Shown here piece after piece: positions 1 through 5,339 of a stretch of DNA of 15,679 nt. Position 1 is the first letter of the stretch. The number at the start of each line of letters is the position of its first letter. Below the pieces are notes generated by a model. That model was given only the letters and a program-made list of their open reading frames with translations, made no database searches and had not been told where the DNA came from. This DNA comes from Lawsonibacter sp. (GTDB lineage Bacteria > Bacillota > Clostridia > Oscillospirales > Oscillospiraceae), in contig JAAWCR010000152.1 in the NCBI GenBank assembly GCA_022793355.1, forward strand, positions 1 to 15,679, written 5' to 3'. The translations under genes and the position numbers were made by a program.

Positions 1-214
1 CCAGTACCACAGGCTGAGAGAGCGGGCCTCCAAGGTGGTCATACTCGCCCCCGCCTACCGTTCCGGGATATATTACCGGCGCAACCGGCATTTGGTGGAC
101 CACTCCTCCCTCTGCCTGGGCTTCATGACCCGCGCCGCCAGCGGAACAGGTTATACCATGGCCTACGCGGCCCGGCGCGGACTGAACACCGTCAACCTGG
201 CCCGTGGCGGTTAG
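1..214 (+). CDS. SLOG/DUF1273 (YpsA-like) protein, C-terminal fragment
   Basis: The reading frame is open from the left edge and stops with TAG at 212-214, so only the last 70 residues are visible. They contain VVILAPAY, then YYRRNRHLVDHSS, then GTGYTMAYAARRGL and a terminal VNLARGG. This order (strand, 'RN..LVDHSS', 'GT.YT..YA...GL') matches the C-terminal half of DUF1273/YpsA proteins in the SLOG nucleotide- or ligand-binding superfamily. These proteins are about 170-190 residues long, so more than half of the gene lies off the window. The molecular role of the family is poorly defined; B. subtilis YpsA has been linked to cell division. The gene converges on sigF with only 3 nt between the two stop codons. 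The family call comes from remembered motifs and the fragment is short. Confidence 0.72.
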   Translation, partial: QYHRLRERASKVVILAPAYRSGIYYRRNRHLVDHSSLCLGFMTRAASGTGYTMAYAARRGLNTVNLARGG

Positions 215-217
215 CCC

Positions 218-931
218 TCATGCCAGCTCCCGCCGCAGCTTGTCCAGCGCCCGGCGTTCCAGCCGCGACACCTGTACCTGCGAAACCCCCAGTACCCGGG
301 CGGTGTCCATCTGGGTCATTCCCCGATAGTAGCGCAGCAGAAGCACCTGCCGCTCCCGCTCCGGCAAATCGCGGATGGCGGCCCGGAGGGTAATGCGTTC
401 CACCATCCCCTCCTCCTCGTTCCCTGTGGTGAGCATCCCCTCCAGGGTGAGGCCGTCCTCCCCCGTCTCCGCCTGGAGGGATACCACCGGCTCTATGGCC
501 GTCTCGGCGGCGGCGATGTCCTCGGGGCTCAGGCCTGTCTCCTCCGCCAGCTCGGACAGGGTGGGCTCCCGTCCCAGCTGGGTGGACAGCCGGGCCCGGG
601 CCGCCCGTATGCCTGTCCCTCGCTCCTTCAGCCCCCGGCTCACCTTCACCGGCCCGTCGTCCCGGAGAAAGCGGCGGATTTCTCCAGCGATTTTTGGAAC
701 GGCGTAGGTGGAAAATTGAGTGCCGAACTGGGGGTCGAAGCCCCGAATGGCCTTTAAAAACCCCACACAGCCCAGCTGATACAGGTCGTCGGGCTCCACG
801 CCCCGGCCGTAGTACCGGCGCACCACGCTCCAAATCAGGCCGTTGTTCTCCAGCAGGGCCTGCTCACAGGCCGCGCTGTCCCCCTCCCGGGCCGCTTCCA
901 ACAGGGCGGGGCCGGTCAGCGGGCCGCTCAC
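218..931 (-). CDS. sigF: Sporulation RNA polymerase sigma factor sigma-F
   Basis: A 237-residue sigma-70 family protein. Region 2 spans about residues 29-93 and includes DDLYQLGCVGFLKAI and FSTYAVPKIAGEIRRFLRD. Region 3 follows at about 110-155. Region 4 covers about 183-236, with the helix-turn-helix at 206-225 containing LGVSQVQVSRLE, a signature of the sigma-F/sigma-G/sigma-B group. It is called sigma-F rather than sigma-G because it is the last gene of a spoIIAA-spoIIAB-sigF operon. In the forespore it directs the first compartment-specific transcription and is held inactive by SpoIIAB. The start is GTG at 929-931, overlapping the spoIIAB stop as GTGA, which implies translational coupling; no clear Shine-Dalgarno sequence is visible there. 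At 237 residues it is slightly shorter than the roughly 255-residue B. subtilis protein, mostly at the N-terminus. No terminator separates it from the convergent gene on its left. Confidence 0.95.
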   Translation of the reverse strand: MSGPLTGPALLEAAREGDSAACEQALLENNGLIWSVVRRYYGRGVEPDDLYQLGCVGFLKAIRGFDPQFGTQFSTYAVPKIAGEIRRFLRDDGPVKVSRGLKERGTGIRAARARLSTQLGREPTLSELAEETGLSPEDIAAAETAIEPVVSLQAETGEDGLTLEGMLTTGNEEEGMVERITLRAAIRDLPERERQVLLLRYYRGMTQMDTARVLGVSQVQVSRLERRALDKLRRELA

Positions 932-1365
932 CGGCCCGCCCGGCGGGCAATTTTTCGGACCATAGTAACCGTTGTCCCCCTGTCGGGCGCTGAGCGTACT
1001 TTCAGCGTATCCATAAAGCTCTCCATAATGGTAAAGCCCATGCCGGAGCGCTCCTCGCTGCCAGTGGTAAACAGGGGAGTCCTGGCCTGTTCGATGTCCG
1101 CAATGCCCACGCCCCAGTCCTTTACCACAATCTCCAGCGCGCCCCCTTCCTTAATGCGCAGCTTGAGCAAAATTTTGCCCAACGTATCCGGGTAGGCGTG
1201 TACGATGGCGTTGGTCACGGCCTCGCTGACGGCGGTTTTGATGTCGTTGACCTCCTCCAGGGTGGGGTCCAGCTGGGCGGCGAAGCAGGCTGCCGCCGTC
1301 CGGGCAAAGCCTTCGTTGGCGGAGCGGCTGGGAAATTCCAGGGTCACTTGGTTCTCAATTTTCAT
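928..1365 (-). CDS. spoIIAB: Anti-sigma-F factor / SpoIIAA kinase SpoIIAB
   Basis: A 145-residue GHKL-fold serine kinase and anti-sigma factor. The N-box is SEAVTNAIVHAY with E48 and N52. The G1 box is KDWGVGI with D83, G85 and G87. An ATP-lid segment runs to SGMGF (G108-G110). It binds and inhibits sigma-F in an ATP-dependent way and phosphorylates SpoIIAA. The start at 1363-1365 (MKIENQVTLEF) is chosen because AAAGGA lies at the right distance upstream and the family begins with this sequence. An in-frame ATG at 1446 would add 27 residues read straight through an intergenic repeat, which is implausible. The gene sits 92 nt downstream of spoIIAA, an unusually wide gap for this operon, and overlaps sigF by 4 nt. 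Length matches the family (about 146 residues). Confidence 0.95.
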   Translation of the reverse strand: MKIENQVTLEFPSRSANEGFARTAAACFAAQLDPTLEEVNDIKTAVSEAVTNAIVHAYPDTLGKILLKLRIKEGGALEIVVKDWGVGIADIEQARTPLFTTGSEERSGMGFTIMESFMDTLKVRSAPDRGTTVTMVRKIARRAGR

Positions 1366-1404
1366 ATGTATCGGTCCTTTCTTGGCCGTATATGCAGCAT
1401 TCTT

Positions 1405-1461
1405 ATGTAGGGGCGGACGGAGTCCGTCCGCAAAATCTCGGGACATGCGCCCCGCCTCTAC
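1405..1461. repeat. MITE/REP-like palindromic repeat, copy 1 (in the spoIIAA-spoIIAB gap)
   Basis: The element has imperfect terminal inverted repeats: GTAGGGGCGGAC at the left (from 1407), and GTAGAGGCGGGG when the right end (to 1461) is read on the minus strand. A nested palindrome, CGGACGGA (1414-1421) and TCCGTCCG (1423-1430), lies just inside the left end. Its first 27 bases match 22 of 27 with the reverse complement of 7165-7191 in copy 2. The right end supplies the TAG stop codon of spoIIAA (1458-1460). No coding capacity is seen. Short non-coding repeats of this type occur in Clostridia genomes; identity to a named family was not established. Confidence 0.7.
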
Positions 1462-1766
1462 GATTCAAACTGTATCATTCGCTCCAGTCCGGCAGCCCTG
1501 AACACCTTGCCCGCCTGGTCCGGGGTGTTCACCACCTTCATGAACCCCCGCACCTGGCCCATCCTACGGTGGGCCCGTAGCAGCACCGCTATCCCCGAGC
1601 TGTCTGTAAATGTCAGCCCGCTCAGGTCCAGGGTCAGCTCCCTGGGCTGGGCCGCGTCAATGCGCCGCTCCAGCTCCTCCATCACCGACTTGGCCCCATG
1701 GTGGTCCAGCTCCCCGGCCACCAGCGCCGTCAGTCTGCGCTCGTCCTCTTTACAGGTCACCGGCAT
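1458..1766 (-). CDS. spoIIAA: Anti-sigma-F factor antagonist SpoIIAA (STAS domain)
   Basis: A 102-residue single STAS-domain protein. The key segment is LSGLTFTDSSGIAVLL at residues 48-63. Ser57 in DSSG corresponds to the serine that SpoIIAB phosphorylates and SpoIIE dephosphorylates in B. subtilis. Unphosphorylated SpoIIAA displaces sigma-F from SpoIIAB in the forespore. It is the first gene of the operon. Ribosome-binding sequence on the minus strand is spread out: AGGAGG lies about 19 nt upstream and GGGAG about 10 nt upstream of the ATG at 1764-1766. The C-terminus ends in FES with a TAG stop that lies inside the neighbouring repeat. No convincing sigma-H promoter was identified upstream, although sigma-H control is expected from the known biology of this operon. 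Confidence 0.94.
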   Translation of the reverse strand: MPVTCKEDERRLTALVAGELDHHGAKSVMEELERRIDAAQPRELTLDLSGLTFTDSSGIAVLLRAHRRMGQVRGFMKVVNTPDQAGKVFRAAGLERMIQFES

Positions 1767-1870
1767 CCTAAATCCGCTCCCTTCCTCCTATTTATTCCAT
1801 TATTTTCCATTTCATTATAGGCCATCCCCGCTGTCGGATTTGCGGGGTTTTGGCCGCGGGGAATAAAAAA

Positions 1871-1911
1871 GCAGGCCATTCCACCAATGGAATGGCCTGC
1901 AATATTTTTTT
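1871..1911. terminator. Bidirectional rho-independent terminator, isolated between divergent genes
   Basis: A perfect 13-bp stem, GCAGGCCATTCCA (1871-1883) with TGGAATGGCCTGC (1888-1900) and a CCAA loop, is flanked by a T-run on the right (1905-1911) and an A-run on the left (1865-1870), so it can terminate in either direction. It does not follow any annotated gene: spoIIAA is transcribed leftward from 1766 and gntR rightward from about 1957. Confidence 0.85.
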
Positions 1912-1922
1912 CGATTCCCCCC

Positions 1923-1950
1923 TTGACAAACGGGAAAAAAGCGTTATACT
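1923..1950 (+). promoter_or_regulatory. Sigma-A promoter of the gntR-ABC operon
   Basis: A TTGACA -35 box at 1923-1928 and a TATACT -10 box at 1945-1950 are separated by 16 bp, close to the housekeeping consensus. Transcription would start near 1957, giving a leader of about 105 nt before the gntR ATG. Confidence 0.85.
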
Positions 1951-1973
1951 GTACTCATAGTATATATACAGTA
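1947..1973. promoter_or_regulatory. Probable GntR (YtrA-type) operator overlapping the -10 box
   Basis: A 27-bp imperfect palindrome has outer arms TACTGTA (1947-1953) and TACAGTA (1967-1973) and an additional ATA match inside. It covers the end of the -10 element and the probable start site, the expected place for a repressor. YtrA-subfamily GntR proteins are encoded first in their operons and usually repress them, so autoregulation is inferred. Confidence 0.65.
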
Positions 1974-1984
1974 AATTCAGAATG

Positions 1985-2046
1985 ACAGCAGGGTGGCCTC
2001 CGGCGCAGGACCAGCGCGCGGCTTGCAGTCGGCCCCTCCCCGCTGT
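1985..2046 (+). other. Structured 5' leader of gntR mRNA
   Basis: The leader can fold so that ACAGC at 1985-1989 pairs with GCTGT at 2042-2046, continuing inward through GGG/CCC and GGCC segments with small bulges. The structure ends a few bases before the weak AAAGGCAGG ribosome-binding region. It matches no riboswitch class that I recognise, and a simple untranslated leader is possible. Confidence 0.4.
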
Positions 2047-2061
2047 TGAAAGGCAGGCCAA

Positions 2062-2442
2062 ATGGATATCATATTGAGCAACACCAGCGGAAAACCCATC
2101 TATGAGCAGATCACCGACCAGGTCAAAGAGCAGATTATGGCCGGAACACTGTCGGCGGGGGACGCCCTGCCCTCTATGCGGCTGCTGGCCAAAGAGCTGC
2201 GCATCTCAGTCATCACCACCAAGCGGGCCTATGAGGAGCTGGAGCGGGCCGGCTTTCTGGAGAACGTCCCGGGAAAGGGCTGCTTTGTGGCCCCTCAAAA
2301 CCGGGAGCTGCTGCGGGAGGCCCAACTGCGCAAGGTGGAGGAAAAGCTGTCCCAGGCGGTGGAGGAGGCCCGGAAGGGCGCCTTCCCCCTGGAGGAGCTG
2401 CACGAAATGCTGGATATATTGTATGAAGGGGAAGAATTATGA
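2062..2442 (+). CDS. GntR-family transcriptional repressor, YtrA subfamily
   Basis: A 126-residue protein with an N-terminal winged helix-turn-helix at about residues 10-78. It contains KPIYEQITDQVKEQIMAG, then DALPSMRLLAKELRIS, then TTKRAYEELERAGFLEN and GKGCFV, all standard GntR motifs. The C-terminal tail of about 45 residues is helical and charged, too short for the effector domains of FadR or HutC types; this shortness defines the YtrA subfamily. Family members usually repress an adjacent ABC transporter operon and respond to cell-wall-active antibiotics or envelope stress. Here the gene is first in the operon and its stop overlaps the ABC ATPase start by 4 nt (ATGA). A palindrome over its own promoter supports autoregulation. 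The start is the first ATG after AAAGGCAGG; this ribosome-binding site is weak. Confidence 0.92.
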   Translation: MDIILSNTSGKPIYEQITDQVKEQIMAGTLSAGDALPSMRLLAKELRISVITTKRAYEELERAGFLENVPGKGCFVAPQNRELLREAQLRKVEEKLSQAVEEARKGAFPLEELHEMLDILYEGEEL

Positions 2443-3299
2443 CAAATTGTATTGAAATCAAGGGGCTTTGCAAGTCCTATGGGGACTTCGCCCTGAACAA
2501 TATCGATCTGACCCTTCCCGGCGGCTCCATTCTGGGGCTGATTGGGGAGAACGGAGCGGGCAAAACCACCACCATCAAGTGCATCCTGAACCTGATCCGC
2601 CGGGACGCGGGGGAGATCACCCTGCTGGGGTACGACAACCTCCGTGAGGAGCGCCTGGCCAAGCAGGACGTGGGCGTGGTGCTGGACGAGTGCTTCTTCC
2701 ACGACACCCTCCGTCCCCGGGACGTGGGCAAAATCCTGGCCCCCGCCTATCAAAACTGGGACCAGGGCCTGTTCCGGGACTATCTGAGCAAATTCGGTCT
2801 GCCGGAGAAGAAATTCATCAAGGAGTTCTCCCGGGGGATGAAAATGAAGCTGTCCCTGTCCGCGGCGCTGGCCCACCAGCCCAAGCTGCTTATTCTGGAC
2901 GAGGCCACCGCCGGACTGGATCCGGTGGTCCGGGATGAAATTCTGGACGAGTTCCTGGGCTTCATCCAGGACGAGGACCACGCCATCCTCATGTCCAGCC
3001 ACATCACCTCTGACCTGGAGAAGGTGGCCGACTACATCGCCTACATCCACCAAGGCCAGGTGGTGCTGTCCGACGCCAAAGACAACATCCTGGACTCCTA
3101 CGGTCGGGTGGGCTGTACCGCCGCCCAGCTGGAATCCATCGCCCCCCAGGATGTGCTGCGCACTCGGAAAGGAGCCTTCGGCGGCGAGGCCCTGGTAAAG
3201 GACCGGGCGACCTTTGCCCGGAAATACCCTATGCTCCTGGTGGAGCGGACCACACTGGAGGATATCATGCTTTTTGTCGGGAAAGGAGAGGCAAAATGA
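2439..3299 (+). CDS. ABC transporter ATP-binding protein (YtrB/BcrA-like)
   Basis: A 286-residue ATPase. Walker A is GENGAGKTT (36-44, K42). The signature motif is the divergent FSRGMKMKLSL (130-140). Walker B is LLILDEATAGLDP (150-162, catalytic E155) and the H-loop is SSH with H188. In place of the usual Q-loop it has GVVLDECFFHDTL (79-91), typical of YtrB/EcsA/BcrA-type exporters. The last 80 residues or so form an extra C-terminal region found in this exporter class. It would power the permease encoded next. Overlaps of 4 nt with both neighbours imply coupled translation. The substrate is not evident; antimicrobial peptide or lipid export, or antibiotic-responsive envelope functions, are typical for relatives. 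Confidence 0.93.
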   Translation: MTNCIEIKGLCKSYGDFALNNIDLTLPGGSILGLIGENGAGKTTTIKCILNLIRRDAGEITLLGYDNLREERLAKQDVGVVLDECFFHDTLRPRDVGKILAPAYQNWDQGLFRDYLSKFGLPEKKFIKEFSRGMKMKLSLSAALAHQPKLLILDEATAGLDPVVRDEILDEFLGFIQDEDHAILMSSHITSDLEKVADYIAYIHQGQVVLSDAKDNILDSYGRVGCTAAQLESIAPQDVLRTRKGAFGGEALVKDRATFARKYPMLLVERTTLEDIMLFVGKGEAK

Positions 3300-3946
3300 C
3301 CGGTTTGATTTGGAAAGATTTCCTTGTAATGCGCAAGCCCCTGAAGTCCTATGTGCTGCTGATAGGCATTTACATCATTCTGGCCTATCTGGATATCTTT
3401 GACTACAGCTTTATTATCACCTTCGTTCAGGTCATTCTGGCGGTGCTGCCCATCTCTGCCTTCGCCTATGACGAGCTGTCCAAGTGGGACCGGTACGCTA
3501 TGTCCCTCCCCCTTGGACGGCGCGGGGTGGTGGGAGCCCGGTATCTCTTCGTGCTGGGGCTAACCCTGCTCACCGTGGCGGTCGGGCTGGCGGGTACCGT
3601 CCTGCTGTATCTGGTCCATCAGGCGGATCCCCTGGAGATGTTCGTCACCCTGATGGTGTCCACCGCCATCGGCCTGCTAATTCCCACCATCCTCCTGCCT
3701 CTAAGCTATAAACTGGGGGCGGAGCGGGCCCGGCCCTACCTGTATGCCATCATTTTCATCCCCATTATCGCCGTGGTACTGCTGGCCAAGGCCGGCGTGC
3801 TGGACATATCCATGCTGAAGGGGATGGACCTTCTGGCCCCCACCGCGCTGGCGGGCGGAGCCGCCCTGCTGCCACTGGCCGGGCTGGCGGGACTGTTTGT
3901 CTCCTACCTGATCTCCTGCCGGATTGCGGCGGGCAAGGAGTACTGA
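3296..3946 (+). CDS. ABC-2 type transporter permease subunit
   Basis: A 216-residue integral membrane protein with about six hydrophobic segments: near residues 20-38, 40-60, 83-107, 117-136, 145-165 and 183-207. Near the N-terminus it has a KDFLVMRKPL stretch, and after the second segment AYDELSKWDRYAMSLPL. The 'DE..KWD.Y..SLP' signature is characteristic of the ABC2_membrane_5 family, which pairs with YtrB/BcrA-like ATPases. It would form the membrane channel of the exporter, probably as a homodimer. Its ATG overlaps the ATPase stop by 4 nt, and it is followed after 1 nt by a short membrane-peptide gene. Length is normal for the family. Confidence 0.9.
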   Translation: MTGLIWKDFLVMRKPLKSYVLLIGIYIILAYLDIFDYSFIITFVQVILAVLPISAFAYDELSKWDRYAMSLPLGRRGVVGARYLFVLGLTLLTVAVGLAGTVLLYLVHQADPLEMFVTLMVSTAIGLLIPTILLPLSYKLGAERARPYLYAIIFIPIIAVVLLAKAGVLDISMLKGMDLLAPTALAGGAALLPLAGLAGLFVSYLISCRIAAGKEY

Positions 3947-3947
3947 A

Positions 3948-4109
3948 ATGAGAACCGCCGTCATCCTCCTGTGGGCCAGCTGCCTGTACACCATCTTTCG
4001 GGCTGTCCTCTGCCTTGCGTTGACAGCCAGCCCCTGGCGGCGGCTCGCCGTGCTGGCCGTCCTGACCCTGGCCGTTTTCAGCGCACACCAGCCTCAGCGA
4101 GGCCCATAG
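3948..4109 (+). CDS. Small two-helix membrane protein, 53 residues
   Basis: This short gene starts at the ATG of 3948-3950, one base after the permease stop, with a strong AAGGAG 7 nt upstream (3935-3940). It encodes MRTAVILLWASCLYTIFRAV at the start and has two hydrophobic segments, about residues 4-26 and 33-45, joined by a TASPWRR turn. The tail is polar (HQPQRGP). It belongs to the gntR-ABC operon by position and may be an accessory or regulatory subunit of the transporter, but this is inference. I recognise no family. The absence of a terminator directly after its TAG is consistent with either read-through or a missed 3' end. Chance coding in G+C-rich DNA is possible; the ribosome-binding site is the main argument for it. 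Confidence 0.55.
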   Translation: MRTAVILLWASCLYTIFRAVLCLALTASPWRRLAVLAVLTLAVFSAHQPQRGP

Positions 4110-4182
4110 GGACGCACAGCCGCTGCACCGGCCGGACCGTGCCGCTCCTTCACGCTGCACCGAAAAATCCTCCATAACCCCC

Positions 4183-4212
4183 TTGCACTTTCACCCACTG
4201 TTGTGGTAAAAT
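4183..4212 (+). promoter_or_regulatory. Sigma-A promoter of the 41-residue gene
   Basis: A TTGCAC -35 box at 4183-4188 and a TAAAAT -10 box at 4207-4212 are separated by 18 bp, with TGG just before the -10 giving some extended -10 character. It lies 24 nt upstream of the start codon of the small gene. Confidence 0.65.
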
Positions 4213-4236
4213 AGCAGCAAAGGAGGGTGAAGTATT

Positions 4237-4362
4237 ATGACCACGAAGGAAGCCATTCGGGAACTGGAACATATGAAGCAGTACAGCACCGCCAAAGCGA
4301 TCCCCGCCCTGGACTACGCCATTAAGGCGCTGAAGGAGAAAGCGGAACGGGAAAAAGAGTAA
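4237..4362 (+). CDS. Small conserved-looking helical protein, 41 residues
   Basis: A 41-residue gene with all expression signals in place: a promoter at 4183-4212, a strong AAAGGAGG ribosome-binding site about 10 nt before the ATG, and a terminator hairpin beginning right after the TAA. The protein starts MTTKEAIRELEHMKQYSTAK, continues with PALDYAIKALKEK, and is almost entirely predicted helix with many Lys and Glu. The pattern 'EAI..L...K......ALD.AI.AL' resembles short proteins that I recall being common in Firmicutes phages and prophages, whose function is unknown. No other phage genes are near. It is transcribed alone, opposite to the NUDIX operon with which it shares the terminator. Confidence 0.75.
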   Translation: MTTKEAIRELEHMKQYSTAKAIPALDYAIKALKEKAEREKE

Positions 4363-4363
4363 C

Positions 4364-4392
4364 AAAAATACCGCCCAATGGGCGGTATTTTT
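4364..4392. terminator. Bidirectional rho-independent terminator
   Basis: A perfect 13-bp stem, AAAAATACCGCCC (4364-4376) with GGGCGGTATTTTT (4380-4392) and loop AAT. The A/T ends provide a U-run in both directions. It ends the 41-residue gene on the plus strand and the DUF1934-argS-NUDIX operon on the minus strand, whose last stop codon is at 4395-4397. Confidence 0.92.
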
Positions 4393-4394
4393 AC

Positions 4395-5006
4395 TTATCG
4401 CAAAAAAGTGACCAGATTTCGGGTAATCCGCCCGGTGAGCCCCCAGATGGCACGGCCCTCCCAAGGGTAGACGGGAACATTTTCCCGTCCCTTCTGCCAC
4501 GGGTAGTCCTTGGGGATACCGATCAGCTCATAGGGAAAATGTTCCGCCGGGGTTGGAACCAGCTCATAGGTATACTCGATGGGCGGCATTTTAAGCAAAT
4601 AGGATAGTGGGACGAAAAAGACCTCCTCCACCTCGGCGGGACTGGGGCGCATAGCTTTCAGAGCGTCCTCCACCACCACCCCCACAACAGGGTGCATGAG
4701 AAAATTGGCCCGGTGGGCGATAAAGTCCAGCCGTCCCAGAAGCCGCACCCCCTCCGGGGGAATGGACAGCTCCTCAAAGGTCTCCCGCAGGGCACAGACC
4801 TCCGGGGTCTCCCCCGACTCCATCCGGCCCCCGGGGAAGCAGACCTCCCCGGGCTGGCGGCGCAGGGTCCGGGCCCGAACCTCATAGAGCAGGGACAGCG
4901 CCCCCTCCCGCTCCACCAGAGGGACCAGCACCGCATAGGAGCGGCGGGAATCCATCAGGCCAGGGACGCGGTTTTTCAGCGCCCCCGCCAGCTTTTCCAG
5001 TTCCAT
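4395..5006 (-). CDS. NUDIX hydrolase, NudL/coenzyme A pyrophosphatase-like
   Basis: A 203-residue protein. The NUDIX box lies at residues 60-82 and fits GX5EX7REXXEE (G60, E66, R74, E75, E78, E79), although the usual glycine near its end is serine (S81). Directly before it are LYEVRARTLRRQPGEVCFPG features matching the extra UPF0035 motif of coenzyme A pyrophosphatases ('L..R...L..hpGev.FPGG'). The likely reaction is cleavage of CoA or a related nucleotide pyrophosphate. The start at 5004-5006 (MELEKLAG) lies 5 nt after the preceding stop, with GGGGA about 10 nt upstream. A start further upstream would overlap the previous gene by about 90 nt and adds 33 residues that look unlike the family. 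It is last in the argS operon. Confidence 0.85.
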   Translation of the reverse strand: MELEKLAGALKNRVPGLMDSRRSYAVLVPLVEREGALSLLYEVRARTLRRQPGEVCFPGGRMESGETPEVCALRETFEELSIPPEGVRLLGRLDFIAHRANFLMHPVVGVVVEDALKAMRPSPAEVEEVFFVPLSYLLKMPPIEYTYELVPTPAEHFPYELIGIPKDYPWQKGRENVPVYPWEGRAIWGLTGRITRNLVTFLR

Positions 5007-5011
5007 CGCAG

Positions 5012-5329
5012 TCACATCCCCAGATTGGCGTAGAGCATCATCAGCGTCAGGCCCAGGCTGACAATACAACCCGTCAGATAAACCAGCTCCCTGGGCTTCC
5101 TCCAAAACAAAAACGTAAACAGGGCCAGCATACCACTGTGCATACCAATAAGCCGCAACTTGGGATGGTAAACCACATCCTCGATATTGGGGTCAATGCT
5201 CACCACATCGGGCAGCAGATTCCAGGCCACCGCCGCGCACAGCAACCCCAGCACAGTCAGGAGATAGACCACTATATTCCGGTTTTTTTCCAGCGCGTCT
5301 TTCCAGCTTTTAAAGCGTTCCCGGCGCAT
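5012..5329 (-). CDS. Integral membrane protein of unknown function, 105 residues
   Basis: A 105-residue protein with a basic N-terminus (RRERFKSWKDALEKNR) followed by three predicted membrane helices, at about residues 18-38, 58-77 and 82-103. The first loop contains LLPDVVSIDPNIEDVVYHPK; its 'LPD.V' start faintly recalls DUF1648-type membrane proteins, but I do not assign it. The start is well supported by AAGGAGG 5-6 nt before the ATG. It lies 10 nt after argS and 5 nt before the NUDIX gene, so it is co-transcribed with both. No functional link to arginyl-tRNA synthesis is apparent. Confidence 0.8.
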   Translation of the reverse strand: MRRERFKSWKDALEKNRNIVVYLLTVLGLLCAAVAWNLLPDVVSIDPNIEDVVYHPKLRLIGMHSGMLALFTFLFWRKPRELVYLTGCIVSLGLTLMMLYANLGM

Positions 5330-5339
5330 GGCGGCCTCC

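Noticed and set aside
1366..1446. Upstream-extended start for spoIIAB adding 27 residues
   Set aside because: The added sequence is read through the palindromic repeat and does not resemble SpoIIAB; the start at 1365 has a proper AAAGGA site.
1780..1830. Possible sigma-H or sigma-A promoter for spoIIA on the minus strand (ATGGAAT and TATAAT-like boxes)
   Set aside because: The -10-like boxes have no acceptable -35 partner at the right spacing, so I list no promoter even though sigma-H control is expected.
2295..3053. A 252-codon open frame on the minus strand opposite gntR and the ABC ATPase
   Set aside because: Spans two clearly coding plus-strand genes and encodes no recognisable motif.
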